Positions 8,382 to 17,316 of a stretch of DNA of 64,000 bases are shown one piece after another (position 1 is the stretch's first letter; each line of letters opens with the position of its first letter). The position numbers and the translations under genes were made by a program. The notes below the pieces were generated by a model, which had not been told where the DNA came from, made no database searches, and saw only the letters and a list, made by a program, of their open reading frames with translations. The stretch spans positions 62,001 to 126,000 of the forward strand of contig JAJEFB010000012.1 in the NCBI GenBank assembly GCA_022820665.1, in the 5' to 3' direction. The stretch is from Anaerolineae bacterium. Its GTDB lineage: Bacteria; Chloroflexota; Anaerolineae; Aggregatilineales; Phototrophicaceae.

Positions 8382-9680
8382 ATGATCTATAGTCGAAAAG
8401 CCTTATGGACAGCGGTCCTTGTAATTGTCCTTCTGGCGCTGAGTCTGGGCGCGACAGCCCAAGAAGCCACCACCATCAAGTGGTTCATGCGCTGGGATCA
8501 AAATCGTGTAGAGAACGTCGCCATGCCCGTCGCCGAAGCCTTCACCGAAGCCACCGGCATCAACATTGAGTTCGAAAATATCGGCAGCGGCAGCGATTAC
8601 TACACCAAACTGCAGACCACCGTCGCCGGCGGCACGCCGCCCGATGTCTTCTATCCAGCCACCCACGTAGCCAACGCCTATGCCAGCAAAGGCGCGCTGT
8701 TGACGATCAACGAATTCGTCGAGCGCGACGGCATTGATCTCTCGGTCTACGACCCCACGATCCTGGCAAATTACCAGATCGACGGCGAATTGCATTGCCT
8801 GCCGATCGATCATGCCGCCTTGGTCGTCTACTACAACAAGGAAATCTTTGATGCGGCCGGCGTCGCTTACCCCGAAGACGGCTGGACCTGGGATGACTTC
8901 CTGGACACCGCCCAAGCCTTGACCCTGGATACCGACGGCGATGGCGTCACCGATCAATTCGGCGTCGATACCTTCCGCAACTACTGGCCCATGGTCGTCT
9001 GGAGCAATACCGATCGTGGCCTCTTCGACGATATCCGCCATCCCACCGAATTCTATGGCATGGATCAGGGCGTGATCGACTCGGTGCAATTTGTTGCCGA
9101 CCTGATCCTGGAACACAACGTGATGCCTTCTGACGAGCAGCGGGCTGATATCAGCGACCTCTTCGCCGCCGGCAAGGCTGGCATGCAAGTTGTGGGTCAC
9201 TGGCGCATGCAGCGCTATCTCGGCTCTGGCTTCGACTTTGATATGGCGGCGCTGCCCCTGGGCGAATCCGGCGAAGCGGTCAATCGCGCCGATGGCAGTT
9301 GCTTCGCCATCTCCGCCGATACCGAACATCCGGAAGAAGCCTGGGAATTGGTCAAGTACCTGGCAGGTCCCGGTTCCACCGGCGTCAATATGCTGCTGGA
9401 CCTGCAAGTGATGACTCCGGCGCTGTCCGAGTTCAAGAGCGATCCGCGTTTCCTGGATCCCGAGTTGCTGCCGGGCTCCAACAAGGAAGCCTTCCTGGCT
9501 GGCGCGGGCAATTACTTCTCGATGTACGATCCGATTCATCCGATGTACTCCGCCTTCGATTCGCTGTGGAAGCAAGAACTGGGCGAGGTCTGGATCGGCG
9601 CGGCCACCGCGGAAGAAGCAATGCAGCGCATCGCTGATGAGGTCGCTTACATCCTGGAAAACATCCAGGACTACGAGTAA
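8382..9680 (+). CDS. Extracellular sugar-binding protein (SBP family 1)
   Basis: A 432-residue binding protein. The signal peptide (residues 1 to about 26: basic start, long hydrophobic core, ATAQEA cleavage region) lacks a lipobox cysteine, so it would be released or retained by other means rather than lipidated. The mature part has family-1 features such as TKLQTTVAGGTPPDVFYP near residue 80 and LPIDHAALVVYYNKEIFDAAG near 140. AGAGGAG sits 9 nt before the ATG. It is the last gene of the operon, separated from the permease gene by 87 bp and followed by a hairpin terminator, consistent with the binding protein being made in excess. Confidence 0.9.
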   Translation: MIYSRKALWTAVLVIVLLALSLGATAQEATTIKWFMRWDQNRVENVAMPVAEAFTEATGINIEFENIGSGSDYYTKLQTTVAGGTPPDVFYPATHVANAYASKGALLTINEFVERDGIDLSVYDPTILANYQIDGELHCLPIDHAALVVYYNKEIFDAAGVAYPEDGWTWDDFLDTAQALTLDTDGDGVTDQFGVDTFRNYWPMVVWSNTDRGLFDDIRHPTEFYGMDQGVIDSVQFVADLILEHNVMPSDEQRADISDLFAAGKAGMQVVGHWRMQRYLGSGFDFDMAALPLGESGEAVNRADGSCFAISADTEHPEEAWELVKYLAGPGSTGVNMLLDLQVMTPALSEFKSDPRFLDPELLPGSNKEAFLAGAGNYFSMYDPIHPMYSAFDSLWKQELGEVWIGAATAEEAMQRIADEVAYILENIQDYE

Positions 9681-9706
9681 AGCCGGCTTGGCTCACCCCC
9701 AGAGGG

Positions 9707-9737
9707 ACCCTTCCCCCATTGTGGGGGAGGGTTTTTT
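9707..9737 (+). terminator. Rho-independent terminator of the uronide operon
   Basis: ACCCTTCCCCCA and TGGGGGAGGGT pair into an 11-bp GC-rich stem with one bulged T and a 3-nt loop, followed directly by six T residues (9732-9737). It starts 27 bp after the binding-protein stop. It belongs to the C-run/G-run hairpin family also seen at 13350, 17317 and 17379. Confidence 0.82.
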
Positions 9738-9804
9738 CACATGCCCATGCCATCTGCCCGTCACACGCGACTTGTCATACTTGGCTCCGGCGCGTCTTTG
9801 CACG

Positions 9805-9813
9805 TGGTATAAT
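9805..9813 (+). promoter_or_regulatory. Extended -10 promoter of the Uma2 gene
   Basis: TGG-TATAAT is a perfect -10 with the TGn extension. No good -35 lies at the usual distance, as is common for extended -10 promoters. Transcription would begin near 9820, downstream of a TTG at 9819, which supports a later start codon for the gene. Confidence 0.6.
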
Positions 9814-9848
9814 AGACTTTGTATGAAATGAGTGAGGGCAATGCGCCG

Positions 9849-10421
9849 ATGGCTACCCAAGCGCGCGTCTACACAGTTGACGATGTCTGGCAACTCGAAC
9901 AACGGCCCCTGAACCCGACCAACAAATACTATCTCATAAACGGGGAGTTGCTAACCAAAATGGCTCCGACCGAACTGCATGGCGATGTCGTGACACGGCT
10001 GCTAGCGCGCCTCTTCGTTTTTGTCGATGAGCGGGACCTCGGCCGTGTCACAACCGAAGTCGGCTTCCATCCGCCGGGCGACCGGCATACGGTGCTCCTC
10101 CCCGATGTTGCGTTTACTGGCAAGCCCCGGACGGCGCAGCCCGCGCGAGCCAGCTATGTGCCCTACATGCCCGATTTAGCAGTCGAGGTCATCTCGCCCT
10201 CACAGACACTCGCCCAAGTCCGGCGCAAAGCCGAAGTCTATTTACGTCATGGCGCGGCTTTAGTCTGGCTGGTGGACCCGATGGCGCAAACTGCCGAAGT
10301 CTGGCGTCGCGGGGACGATGGCGCGTTGCAGAGCGAGATCATCGCAGGCGACGGCGAATTGAATGGCGGCGACATCCTGCCCGGCTTCCGCCTGCCACTG
10401 AAGCGGCTCTTCACTCGCTAG
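9849..10421 (+). CDS. Uma2-family (DUF820) restriction-endonuclease-like protein
   Basis: A 190-residue PD-(D/E)xK-fold protein of the Uma2 family: MATQARVYTVDDVW start, NGELLTKMAPTELHG, LLPDVAF (Asp), MPDLAVEVISPS (Glu) and RRKAEVYLRHGAALVWLVDP (Lys). Members are abundant in cyanobacteria and Chloroflexota; their cellular role is mostly unknown. The ATG at 9849 was chosen because it matches the family start and has GTGAGGG about 10 nt upstream, while the TTG at 9819 is at the predicted transcription start. It appears monocistronic or paired with the beta-helix gene downstream. Confidence 0.85.
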   Translation: MATQARVYTVDDVWQLEQRPLNPTNKYYLINGELLTKMAPTELHGDVVTRLLARLFVFVDERDLGRVTTEVGFHPPGDRHTVLLPDVAFTGKPRTAQPARASYVPYMPDLAVEVISPSQTLAQVRRKAEVYLRHGAALVWLVDPMAQTAEVWRRGDDGALQSEIIAGDGELNGGDILPGFRLPLKRLFTR

Positions 10422-10459
10422 CGCTGCTCGCTCATGTGTCAGATAGGCTGGACCAACTT

Positions 10460-11548
10460 ATGATTCACTGTATGACACTCGGTTGTCTGGCTCTGTTGCT
10501 TTGCCTGGCGAGTGGGGCGCAATCGGATGGCATCCAGTATTACGTCAGTCCCGATGGCGATAAGTCCAACAGCGGCGTCAGCCCTTCGCAGCCCTTTCGC
10601 TTGATTCAGCAGGCGCTGCAATTGGCGGAGCCGGGCGATACCATTCACTTGGGACCTGGACACTACTACCAGGACGTTTACACCGTACGGGACGGCGCGC
10701 CGGGGCGACCGATCACCGTCGTCGGAACCGCGAAAGCCGTCGTGCACGGCTTGACCAGCAATCGTATTTTCCAGGTGCACCACGATTACATCAGCTTGAT
10801 CGGCTTCACCATCGACGGCTTGCGGCGCAATGCCGAGCCGAACCGCATGGGCGCTTTTCGCGAGAAGCTGCTTTACGTTATCGGCTACGATGTACGAGAC
10901 GGCGTCCACCACCTTCGCGTGCTGGGCATGACCTTCCGCAATGCCGGGGAAGAATGTCTGCGCATCAAGTACTTCGCCCATCACAACGAAATCGCTTACT
11001 CGACCTTTCACGATTGCGGCATCTGGGACTTCGTCTTTGACGCGCATGGCGTCGTCGGCGAGGCAGTTTATCTTGGCACCTCGAGCAAGCAGTGGGATAT
11101 CAATCTGACGATCGAGCCCGATATCACCGCCCACAACTGGGTTCATCACAACGTCATGGATACGCAGGGCAATGAATGCGTCGAAGCGAAAGAAGGCACC
11201 GAGCACAACATCATCGAATACAACCTCTGCACCGGTCAGAAGGATCCCAACTCCGGCGGAATCGTATCTCGCGGAAAGGCGAATGTCATTCGATATAACG
11301 AGATACACGGCAATGTCGGCGCGGGCGTGCGGCTGGGCGGCCATCTGGTCGACGGCGTCCAGTACGGCCTGGGCAATCTCGTTTACGGCAATCTCATCTA
11401 CGAGAATGATGCCGGCGGCCTAAAAGTGCTGGTGGATGGACAGGCGCGAATCTGCGGCAATCAGGTCTGGGATAACGCGGCCGGGGATGTCGCCGGGACT
11501 TACGGAAAGAACTACGATCCAGCTACGGCTTGCGCTTCGGAGGCGTAA
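10460..11548 (+). CDS. Secreted right-handed parallel beta-helix protein
   Basis: About 362 residues. A hydrophobic signal segment (MTLGCLALLLCLASG) is followed by YYVSPDGDKSNSGVSPSQPF, the DUF1565-like entry to beta-helix proteins, and then repeated short strands rich in H, N, G and I (HNEIAYSTFHDCG, HNIIEYNLCTG, NVIRYNEIHGNVG, NLVYGNLIYEND), the signature of a parallel beta-helix as in pectate lyases and NosD. It could be a polysaccharide lyase or a carbohydrate-binding surface protein; no catalytic set is identifiable. The start is uncertain between GTG 10436 and ATG 10460 or 10472. Its end overlaps the converging IclR gene by 37 bp. Confidence 0.75.
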   Translation: MIHCMTLGCLALLLCLASGAQSDGIQYYVSPDGDKSNSGVSPSQPFRLIQQALQLAEPGDTIHLGPGHYYQDVYTVRDGAPGRPITVVGTAKAVVHGLTSNRIFQVHHDYISLIGFTIDGLRRNAEPNRMGAFREKLLYVIGYDVRDGVHHLRVLGMTFRNAGEECLRIKYFAHHNEIAYSTFHDCGIWDFVFDAHGVVGEAVYLGTSSKQWDINLTIEPDITAHNWVHHNVMDTQGNECVEAKEGTEHNIIEYNLCTGQKDPNSGGIVSRGKANVIRYNEIHGNVGAGVRLGGHLVDGVQYGLGNLVYGNLIYENDAGGLKVLVDGQARICGNQVWDNAAGDVAGTYGKNYDPATACASEA

Positions 11549-12348
11549 GACAGCGATCGCGGTTCGAGGTGGTGGCCCAGCTTGACCGAAATGCGCCGGG
11601 CAACTTCCAGAATCTTGGTCCCGTAAGTCGCGATCATGGTCTCATCAAGGCGCGACAAGGGAAATGAAACGCTCACAGCCGCCACCGGATTGGAACTGTG
11701 GTTGTGAATTGGCGCCGAGATACACAGCCCGCCGATTTCGTTTTCCTCGCGTTCAATCGCATAACCCTGGTCATGAAAGGCTTTGAACTGACCCATCAGC
11801 ACTTCGATGTCGGTGATGGTGTTTAGTGTCATAGACTCCAGCGGGTAAGATTCCAGAATCTCCCTCGCTTCGTGCGGCGGCAGATGCGAGAGGATCGCCT
11901 TGCCCAGCGCGGTGGAATGGGGCCAGGCGCGTTTGCCGATGTGATTGCGAAAACCGAGGCTCTTGTCGGTTAGCAGCCGCTCGATATAAATGACCTGGTT
12001 CTCTTCCAGGATCGCCAGGTTGACGCTTTCGGAAGACCAATCGCGCAAGTGTTCGAGCTCCGGCATGGCGATCTTGCGGATTTCGATTTGATCGAGCAGA
12101 ACGCCGGCGCGCTCGATCAATTGCAAGCCCAAATGGTAACGGCGATTCTCCGGATTCTGCGCGATATAACCGTTGCGCTGCAGGGTATATACCAGACCGG
12201 CGGCTGTGCTCTTGTGCAGGTTCAGCGCCTTGGCGATATCGGTGATGCCCAATTCCGGACTTTGCGAACCGAACAACGACAGAATATCCAGAGCGCGCTG
12301 CAGCGAAGATATGATCCGCGGATCCTTTTCCCGCTCGCCCATCACCAT
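11512..12348 (-). CDS. IclR-family transcriptional regulator
   Basis: A 278-residue IclR protein: N-terminal winged helix-turn-helix (residues about 12-75: SLQRALDILSLFG, LGITDIAKALNLHKSTAAGLVYTLQRNGYI) and a C-terminal GAF-like effector domain (ERLLTDKSLGFRNHIGKRAWPHSTALGKAILSHL, later EREENEIGGLCISAPI). IclR regulators typically control catabolic operons in response to small acids. It converges on the beta-helix gene. A second in-frame ATG at 12342 has GGAG 9 nt upstream and may be the true start. Its target is unknown; the uronide operon is the nearest candidate. Confidence 0.88.
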   Translation of the reverse strand: MVMGEREKDPRIISSLQRALDILSLFGSQSPELGITDIAKALNLHKSTAAGLVYTLQRNGYIAQNPENRRYHLGLQLIERAGVLLDQIEIRKIAMPELEHLRDWSSESVNLAILEENQVIYIERLLTDKSLGFRNHIGKRAWPHSTALGKAILSHLPPHEAREILESYPLESMTLNTITDIEVLMGQFKAFHDQGYAIEREENEIGGLCISAPIHNHSSNPVAAVSVSFPLSRLDETMIATYGTKILEVARRISVKLGHHLEPRSLSYASEAQAVAGS

Positions 12349-12780
12349 TCACTCCGTCCTTTTCTGATTCTTTATCTTACCGCAAAGCCAGGAAAAAGTA
12401 TCTGGGCGTATCCGCGCGAGCCAGGGCAATCGCATCTAATTATTTCTTAGCCCCGGGTACAGCGAAGGTCGCGTCGATCGCGTCGAGGCCCGCGAAGCCG
12501 CCGACACAAGATTTTTTACTTGCTAGCGAAGTTATCATGCAGTCAGAATGAAGCCACTCCCGGCAGGCATTTGTTTTCGGTTTGTTTTTTGTCCGACTTT
12601 GTCCGTTTCGGACAATAAAATATATTTTTCGGACATTAGACGCGGTTTTGCAGCTGAAACGGACAAAAGGCAGGCGGCTGACGGTATGAATTTGGTTTGC
12701 AGACGCGCTCGCCGCCATAAAGTCGGCTCCCGCCCCTGACATGCCTCTGAACCGCCCCTAGCTGCCCCGCTAAATTCGAC

Positions 12781-12812
12781 AAGTGTATCGATACCGTATA
12801 GATATAGTCTGT
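12781..12812 (+). repeat. 32-nt repeat shared with 39664-39695 (inverted)
   Basis: It begins AAGTGTATCGATACCGTATA and ends ATAGTCTGT. The reverse complement of 39664-39695 matches at 31 of 32 positions. Both copies lie in long non-coding spacers close to a TGTCCG...CGGACA hairpin. Confidence 0.75.
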
Positions 12813-13082
12813 CTTTTCGGGAGATACTTTTTAGAGCCCGGCCGTGAAGGCGGGAATAGGCGGAGGGCATCGGCTGGGGACCGAGATTGAGAGCTTGCGA
12901 TAATTGATCCATAGGGGGAGCATATCATCATTTTGAGCAGAAAGCAAGAACAAATGTTCGCGGTTTTCGAGATTGCCGAAAAGCGATTTGGGGGGAGTGC
13001 TCGCAGGGTCGCGTAGACACTGCAGATTGCATGTTTCGCGGAAAAAAGCGTGTCCCGGACGACTTATGCGCCTCAGTATGCG

Positions 13083-13458
13083 CAAGTAAGTAATGCGAAA
13101 TGTTGATGAGATATAGAAAACTACAAAATAATCGAAAGCTGTAAGGCTTGTCCGGTAGTGGGTCATGCAACCGCGCTTTTTCTACCCCATCCCCCGGCCC
13201 AGTGCCCCCTCGGTCCCCCGCCTCACGGGGGAAGTATCCCGAAGCATCAGGGAAGGGGAGCTAACGTAGCGCGAACTCGCTTGAAAACGGCAGCTATCGA
13301 CACTTGCAACATCAGAATACTCGCGTTGATGCAGCGTCGAAACTAGCTTCCCCCCATAGCTATGGGGGGATTGAGGGGGGTAGATCAAAGGCGAATGCGA
13401 CTTTACCAGTACCGGACAAGCCTTACACGCGCCTTATTTTTTTGGCATTACTTACTTG
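13083..13458. repeat. Nested inverted-repeat element, MITE-like
   Basis: Outer arms CAAGTAAGTAATGC (13083-13096) and its exact complement (13445-13458), and inner arms GTAAGGCTTGTCCGGTA (13141-13157) and its exact complement (13410-13426), enclose about 250 bp that contain C-run/G-run hairpins, including a perfect 20-bp palindrome at 13350-13369. There is no coding capacity. A related outer-arm word is at 25581-25596. It may be a non-autonomous mobile element or a large cruciform-forming repeat. Confidence 0.6.
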
Positions 13459-13461
13459 AAT

Positions 13462-13490
13462 TTACTTCTGCGGCGGAGTATTGCTACTAT
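13462..13490 (+). promoter_or_regulatory. Possible sigma-70 promoter of the radical SAM gene
   Basis: TTACTT (13462-13467) and TACTAT (13485-13490) are 17 bp apart, placing the transcription start about 18 nt before the ATG at 13515. Both hexamers are imperfect. Confidence 0.35.
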
Positions 13491-13514
13491 TAGGCAAAGC
13501 AGATCGGACTGGTC

Positions 13515-14369
13515 ATGAACATCCGGGGCATCCAATCCAAAAGCATCCTCACGCCACAGAAGCGCGGCTTCCTCACCGCTGGCGAGCGCCCTTACACCCA
13601 CAGCTTGTCCTGGTCCATCGGCTGCGGCTTCGGCTCGATCTACTGCGGCGCCTACTGCTATGCCCAGAAGCTACCCAACTGGCTCTACTCGCGGCGCGAG
13701 GGCGAAGGCTGGGGCGAGGCGCTGATCATCAAAGAGAACGCGCCCGAATTGCTGGAGGCGCAACTGGCTCGCGCGCGGAACCGGCGCGAGATGCGCATCT
13801 TCATGAGCCCGGTCACCGATCCCTACCAGCCGCTGGAGCGCAAGCTGCGCCTGACGCGGCGCTGCCTGGATGTCTTCGCGCGCTATGACGATCTCGATCT
13901 GCTGCTGATTCAGACGCGCGGACCGGCGGTGGTCGACGATCTGGATCGCATCGCGGGGATTCCCTACGCCTGGCTGGGCATGTCCATCGAGACCGACCGG
14001 CATGATCTGGCCTACGGACCGGCGAAGGCGCATGTGGAGCGGCGTTTGGATGCCGTCAAGCGAGCCGTGCAGCGCGGTCTGAATGTCCAGATCGCCGTCT
14101 CGCCGGTCTTGCCCTATTCATCGGATTTCGCCGAGCGCTTGCTGGAGACCGGGGCGCAGCGCATCGTCATCGATACCTTCGTCCTGGGCGATGGGAGCCG
14201 CGGCAAGCGCACGGCGGGCAGTCCCTTCGCGGCGCTTGCTAATTACGACTGGCGCGACGACAGCATCGCCGAGAGTTTATATCATCAGTTGACGATTTAT
14301 CACGATGACGTGTCCTGGAGCGGCGAGGGTTTTGCCGGGATACCGGGGCGGGATCGGGCGGGAGGCTAG
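13515..14369 (+). CDS. Radical SAM protein, SPL/Rv2578c-like, with non-canonical Cys spacing
   Basis: A 284-residue protein resembling the spore-photoproduct-lyase-like/Rv2578c group of radical SAM proteins: a GC...CYAQK cluster at residues 37-51, SPVTDPYQPLERK after the first strand, LLLIQTRGP, WLGMSIETD and IAVSPVLPY along the barrel. The cysteines are Cys37, Cys44 and Cys48, i.e. C-x6-C-x3-C rather than the usual C-x3-C-x2-C, so a [4Fe-4S] site with a variant loop is inferred. The substrate is unknown. It is monocistronic; its stop overlaps the converging hsdR end by 4 bp. Confidence 0.75.
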   Translation: MNIRGIQSKSILTPQKRGFLTAGERPYTHSLSWSIGCGFGSIYCGAYCYAQKLPNWLYSRREGEGWGEALIIKENAPELLEAQLARARNRREMRIFMSPVTDPYQPLERKLRLTRRCLDVFARYDDLDLLLIQTRGPAVVDDLDRIAGIPYAWLGMSIETDRHDLAYGPAKAHVERRLDAVKRAVQRGLNVQIAVSPVLPYSSDFAERLLETGAQRIVIDTFVLGDGSRGKRTAGSPFAALANYDWRDDSIAESLYHQLTIYHDDVSWSGEGFAGIPGRDRAGG

Positions 14370-17272
14370 GGTGCGTCGTCTTTGCCTTTCAGCAACTCGT
14401 CAAAAAGCCAATCGAGCAGAAAGTTTTTAACATTGGGATCGTCATTTACCCGTTTGAAAAACTTGAAGTGACTCTTATATCTCTTTGTTATGGCGGCTAT
14501 CACCGCGTCATCCACAGTGGGGCGCGCCTTATCCGGCGGATTGATGCGGATAGCGTTGGATACACCAAGATCTTGAGAAACCTCTTGCTTGACCTCTGTC
14601 ACTGTCTGATAAGCCTGTTCCCATTCGTCCCCGAAGACCTCGTTGAGAAACTGGATGATCTCCGAGAGCGGTTCGGCCGGGTCTTCACTCGCGCCGTATT
14701 TTTCACTCTCTAACATCGGCTCGAGCATTTCGAGACGCGAATCCGGCGTGAGCGAGCCCGCGCTTGTTTGTCGCAGGCGATAGGAATCAATGTCGATATT
14801 GTCGAGAATCTCTATGGGCAACTGCTCGCGATCAGCGGGCAACAAGCGCCGAAGATGGCGTGCAAACTCGTACAATTTCTCCAGGTCCACATCCTCAAAT
14901 GGAATGATCTGCGATAGAAAAGCGTAGAGGCGAATGTAATCGGTAAGATCGCTGCGAAACTCCGCCTGTTCATCCTCGGTGGCTGCCCGAACACGCTCGA
15001 CAACAGGTTCCAGAAGAGTACGCAGACCCTGCTGTTTTGTTCGCTTCGAGTAGAGGGCGGCGGCAAAATCACCTACTTCATCTTTTGAGTAGAAGTGGTA
15101 GTTGATGAGCGCGCGCTCGCGATCGTAAAGCAGATTATGATCGGTGCCTTCGCTGAGGATGGTTGTCTCGTAGTAGGGCTTGAAAGCTTCTCGAATGTGT
15201 TCAGCTTGGTTGGCGAAGTCGAGCACGATTGTGGACGCTTTGTCCGGGTGTATCCGGTTCAGGCGAGACAGCGTTTGAACAGCGTGAACGCCCTTCAGGG
15301 GCTTATCGACATACATAGCGGCGAGCAATGGCTGGTCAAAGCCGGTCTGAAACTTCTCCGCCACGACGAGAAAGCGATTCTCGTCCCGGTCGAAGGTCCC
15401 CGCCGTCTGCGACTCGGGAAAACCATTCATTTTCGCTTCGGTAAACTCGACTCCCTCATCGTTTACCGCCCCGGAAAAGGCAACCAGCGCTCCATAATCG
15501 TAACCCTGCTGCTTCAGATACTTCTTCAGCGCAAGGTAATAGCGAACCGCGTGCAGGCGCGAGCGCGTTACGATCATCGCTTTGGCTCTGTTCCGAATCT
15601 GCGGCATGACATGTTCGCGGAAGTGCTCGACGATGATCTCGATCTTCTTGCCGATGCTTTTCGGATCGGCATCAACATATTTGGTCAAGAGGCGCTTGGC
15701 TTTGCCGCTGGGATATTCCGGGTCCTCTTCAATCTTTTTCAACAGGCGCCAGTAGGACTTGTAGGTGGTGTAATTTCCCAAGACATCCAGGATGAAACGC
15801 TCTTCTATGGCTTGGCGCATGCTGTAGAGGCTGAAAGCCTCGAAGCCGCCATCGGGACGGCGCTCACCAAAGAGCTCAAGCGTCTTATTTTTGGGCGTGG
15901 CAGTGAAAGCGAAAGTGCTGATATTGCCTTGGTGACTGCGGGCGCGCATGGATTCGACAATCTCATCCTCCCAAGTCCGCGGATCATCATCTTCCTCCTC
16001 GGCGCCCGCTGCGAGCGTCGCTTTCAGGCTCTTCACGCTTTCGCCGCTTTGCGAGGAATGCGCCTCGTCCACGATGACGGCGAATTTGCTGCCCGGCAAT
16101 TTGCCAGTCTCATCAACGACGTAAGGGAACTTCTGCAACGTGGTCACGATGATCTTCTTGCCGTCCTCGAGCGCCTGCTTGAGTTGCCTCGATGTCCGGT
16201 CAATGTTTTCCACCAAGCCGCGGATCTGCTCGAACTGTCGTATCGCCGACTGCAATTGCCGGTCCAGCACGCGCCGGTCGGTGATGACCACCACCGTATC
16301 GAAGACTTTTTCGTCGCGCCCGTCGTGCAAGTTGGCGAGCTGATGCGCCAGCCAGGCGATGCTGTAGCTCTTGCCGCTGCCGGCGCTGTGCTGGATCAGA
16401 TAACGCTGGCCCGCCCCTTTTTCCCGCGCGTCGGCGATCAGACGCCGCACCGCGTCCAGTTGATGATAACGCGGGAAGATCATTTCCTTTTTGCCATCTT
16501 TATCCGTGATGTAGATGAATTGCTCCAGCAGGTTAAGCAAGCTGTCTTTGGCCCAGACTTCTTCCCAGAGATAGCCCGTCGCGAAGTTGTCATGCGCCGG
16601 CGGATTGCCCGCGCCGTGATACTTGCCCTTGTTGAACGGCAGGAAAAAGGTCTTGTCGCCCCGCAAATGCGTGGTCACATAAACCAGTTCCGGATCAACC
16701 GCGAAATGCGCCAGGCAGCGCCCGAACTTGAAAAGCGGTTCTTTCGGGTCGCGATCTTTGCGGTACTGGCGCATGGCATGTTGGGCGGTCTGCCTGGTAA
16801 AGTCGTTTTTCAACTCCGCGGTGAAGATGGGCAGCCCATTGAGGAAAAGCGCCAGATCGAGCGATAGATTCGCGCCGGCTTTGTAATGCAACTGCCGCAG
16901 GACGGCAAAGATGTTGCCTTCATACAGGCGCTGATAATCGGGATTCATCGTGGTGGCGGGCGCGAAGTAAGCCAGCTTGATTGTAACCCCCGCGTCCTTG
17001 AGACCATCGCGCAAGACATCGAGCGTACCGCGCTTGTCGATCTCGCTCGCCAGGCGGCGCAGGAAACGCTTTTCGGCTTCGTCCTTATAGACCGCACGCA
17101 GCGCGCTCCAGGCTTGCGGCTGCGTCCCGCGGATGAAGTCGATGACATCGGTCCCTATCAGGCAGAGATGGCGGTCATAATCTTCGGGCAGGCGCTTGTG
17201 ATAGCCATGCCGGTTGCGCAAGATGTGCTCAATCTGCGCTTCGAAGTTCTCCTCGGATATGTCAACTGGCAT
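14366..17272 (-). CDS. hsdR: Type I restriction endonuclease, R subunit
   Basis: A 968-residue HsdR. The N-terminal PD-(D/E)xK nuclease shows LDLALFLNGLPIFTAELKN (about residue 140-155) and a downstream QxxxQ-like QTAQHAMRQY. The superfamily-2 translocase follows with Walker A HSAGSGKSYS (about 295), DEAH-type VDEAHSSQSG (about 400), TATPKN (motif III), and GFDQPLLAAMYVDKPL and QTLSRLNRIH (motifs V/VI). With HsdM and HsdS it forms the ATP-driven complex that cuts unmodified foreign DNA away from its target site. It is last in the operon, 88 bp after hsdS. The ATG at 17272 fits the usual family N-terminus. No disruption seen. Confidence 0.95.
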   Translation of the reverse strand: MPVDISEENFEAQIEHILRNRHGYHKRLPEDYDRHLCLIGTDVIDFIRGTQPQAWSALRAVYKDEAEKRFLRRLASEIDKRGTLDVLRDGLKDAGVTIKLAYFAPATTMNPDYQRLYEGNIFAVLRQLHYKAGANLSLDLALFLNGLPIFTAELKNDFTRQTAQHAMRQYRKDRDPKEPLFKFGRCLAHFAVDPELVYVTTHLRGDKTFFLPFNKGKYHGAGNPPAHDNFATGYLWEEVWAKDSLLNLLEQFIYITDKDGKKEMIFPRYHQLDAVRRLIADAREKGAGQRYLIQHSAGSGKSYSIAWLAHQLANLHDGRDEKVFDTVVVITDRRVLDRQLQSAIRQFEQIRGLVENIDRTSRQLKQALEDGKKIIVTTLQKFPYVVDETGKLPGSKFAVIVDEAHSSQSGESVKSLKATLAAGAEEEDDDPRTWEDEIVESMRARSHQGNISTFAFTATPKNKTLELFGERRPDGGFEAFSLYSMRQAIEERFILDVLGNYTTYKSYWRLLKKIEEDPEYPSGKAKRLLTKYVDADPKSIGKKIEIIVEHFREHVMPQIRNRAKAMIVTRSRLHAVRYYLALKKYLKQQGYDYGALVAFSGAVNDEGVEFTEAKMNGFPESQTAGTFDRDENRFLVVAEKFQTGFDQPLLAAMYVDKPLKGVHAVQTLSRLNRIHPDKASTIVLDFANQAEHIREAFKPYYETTILSEGTDHNLLYDRERALINYHFYSKDEVGDFAAALYSKRTKQQGLRTLLEPVVERVRAATEDEQAEFRSDLTDYIRLYAFLSQIIPFEDVDLEKLYEFARHLRRLLPADREQLPIEILDNIDIDSYRLRQTSAGSLTPDSRLEMLEPMLESEKYGASEDPAEPLSEIIQFLNEVFGDEWEQAYQTVTEVKQEVSQDLGVSNAIRINPPDKARPTVDDAVIAAITKRYKSHFKFFKRVNDDPNVKNFLLDWLFDELLKGKDDAP

Positions 17273-17316
17273 GGTTATAACCCCTCTCGGTCCCGCTACA
17301 GCTAACCCCCTCTAAA

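Larger units (their letters stand above)
12349..13514. other. Repeat-rich intergenic region with no supported gene
   Basis: About 1.17 kb without a credible gene: open frames are short, without ribosome-binding sites, and composition is mixed (AT-rich near 12590-12650). It holds a TGTCCG/CGGACA hairpin block (12594-12645), a 32-nt repeat shared with 39664-39695, a nested inverted-repeat element (13083-13458) with C-run/G-run hairpins inside it, and the probable promoter of the radical SAM gene. Confidence 0.6.

Noticed and set aside
8403..9575. 390-codon antisense frame opposite the sugar-binding protein gene
   Set aside because: The plus-strand frame has a signal peptide, family motifs and a ribosome-binding site. 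The antisense frame has none.
12440..13388. Several 60-125 codon frames in the repeat-rich spacer
   Set aside because: They cross inverted repeats and hairpins, have no ribosome-binding sites and no protein-like pattern.
15095..16867. 590-codon open frame on the plus strand opposite hsdR
   Set aside because: It is antisense to a clear HsdR with all motifs. High GC makes long mirror frames common, and this one has no recognisable domain or ribosome-binding site.
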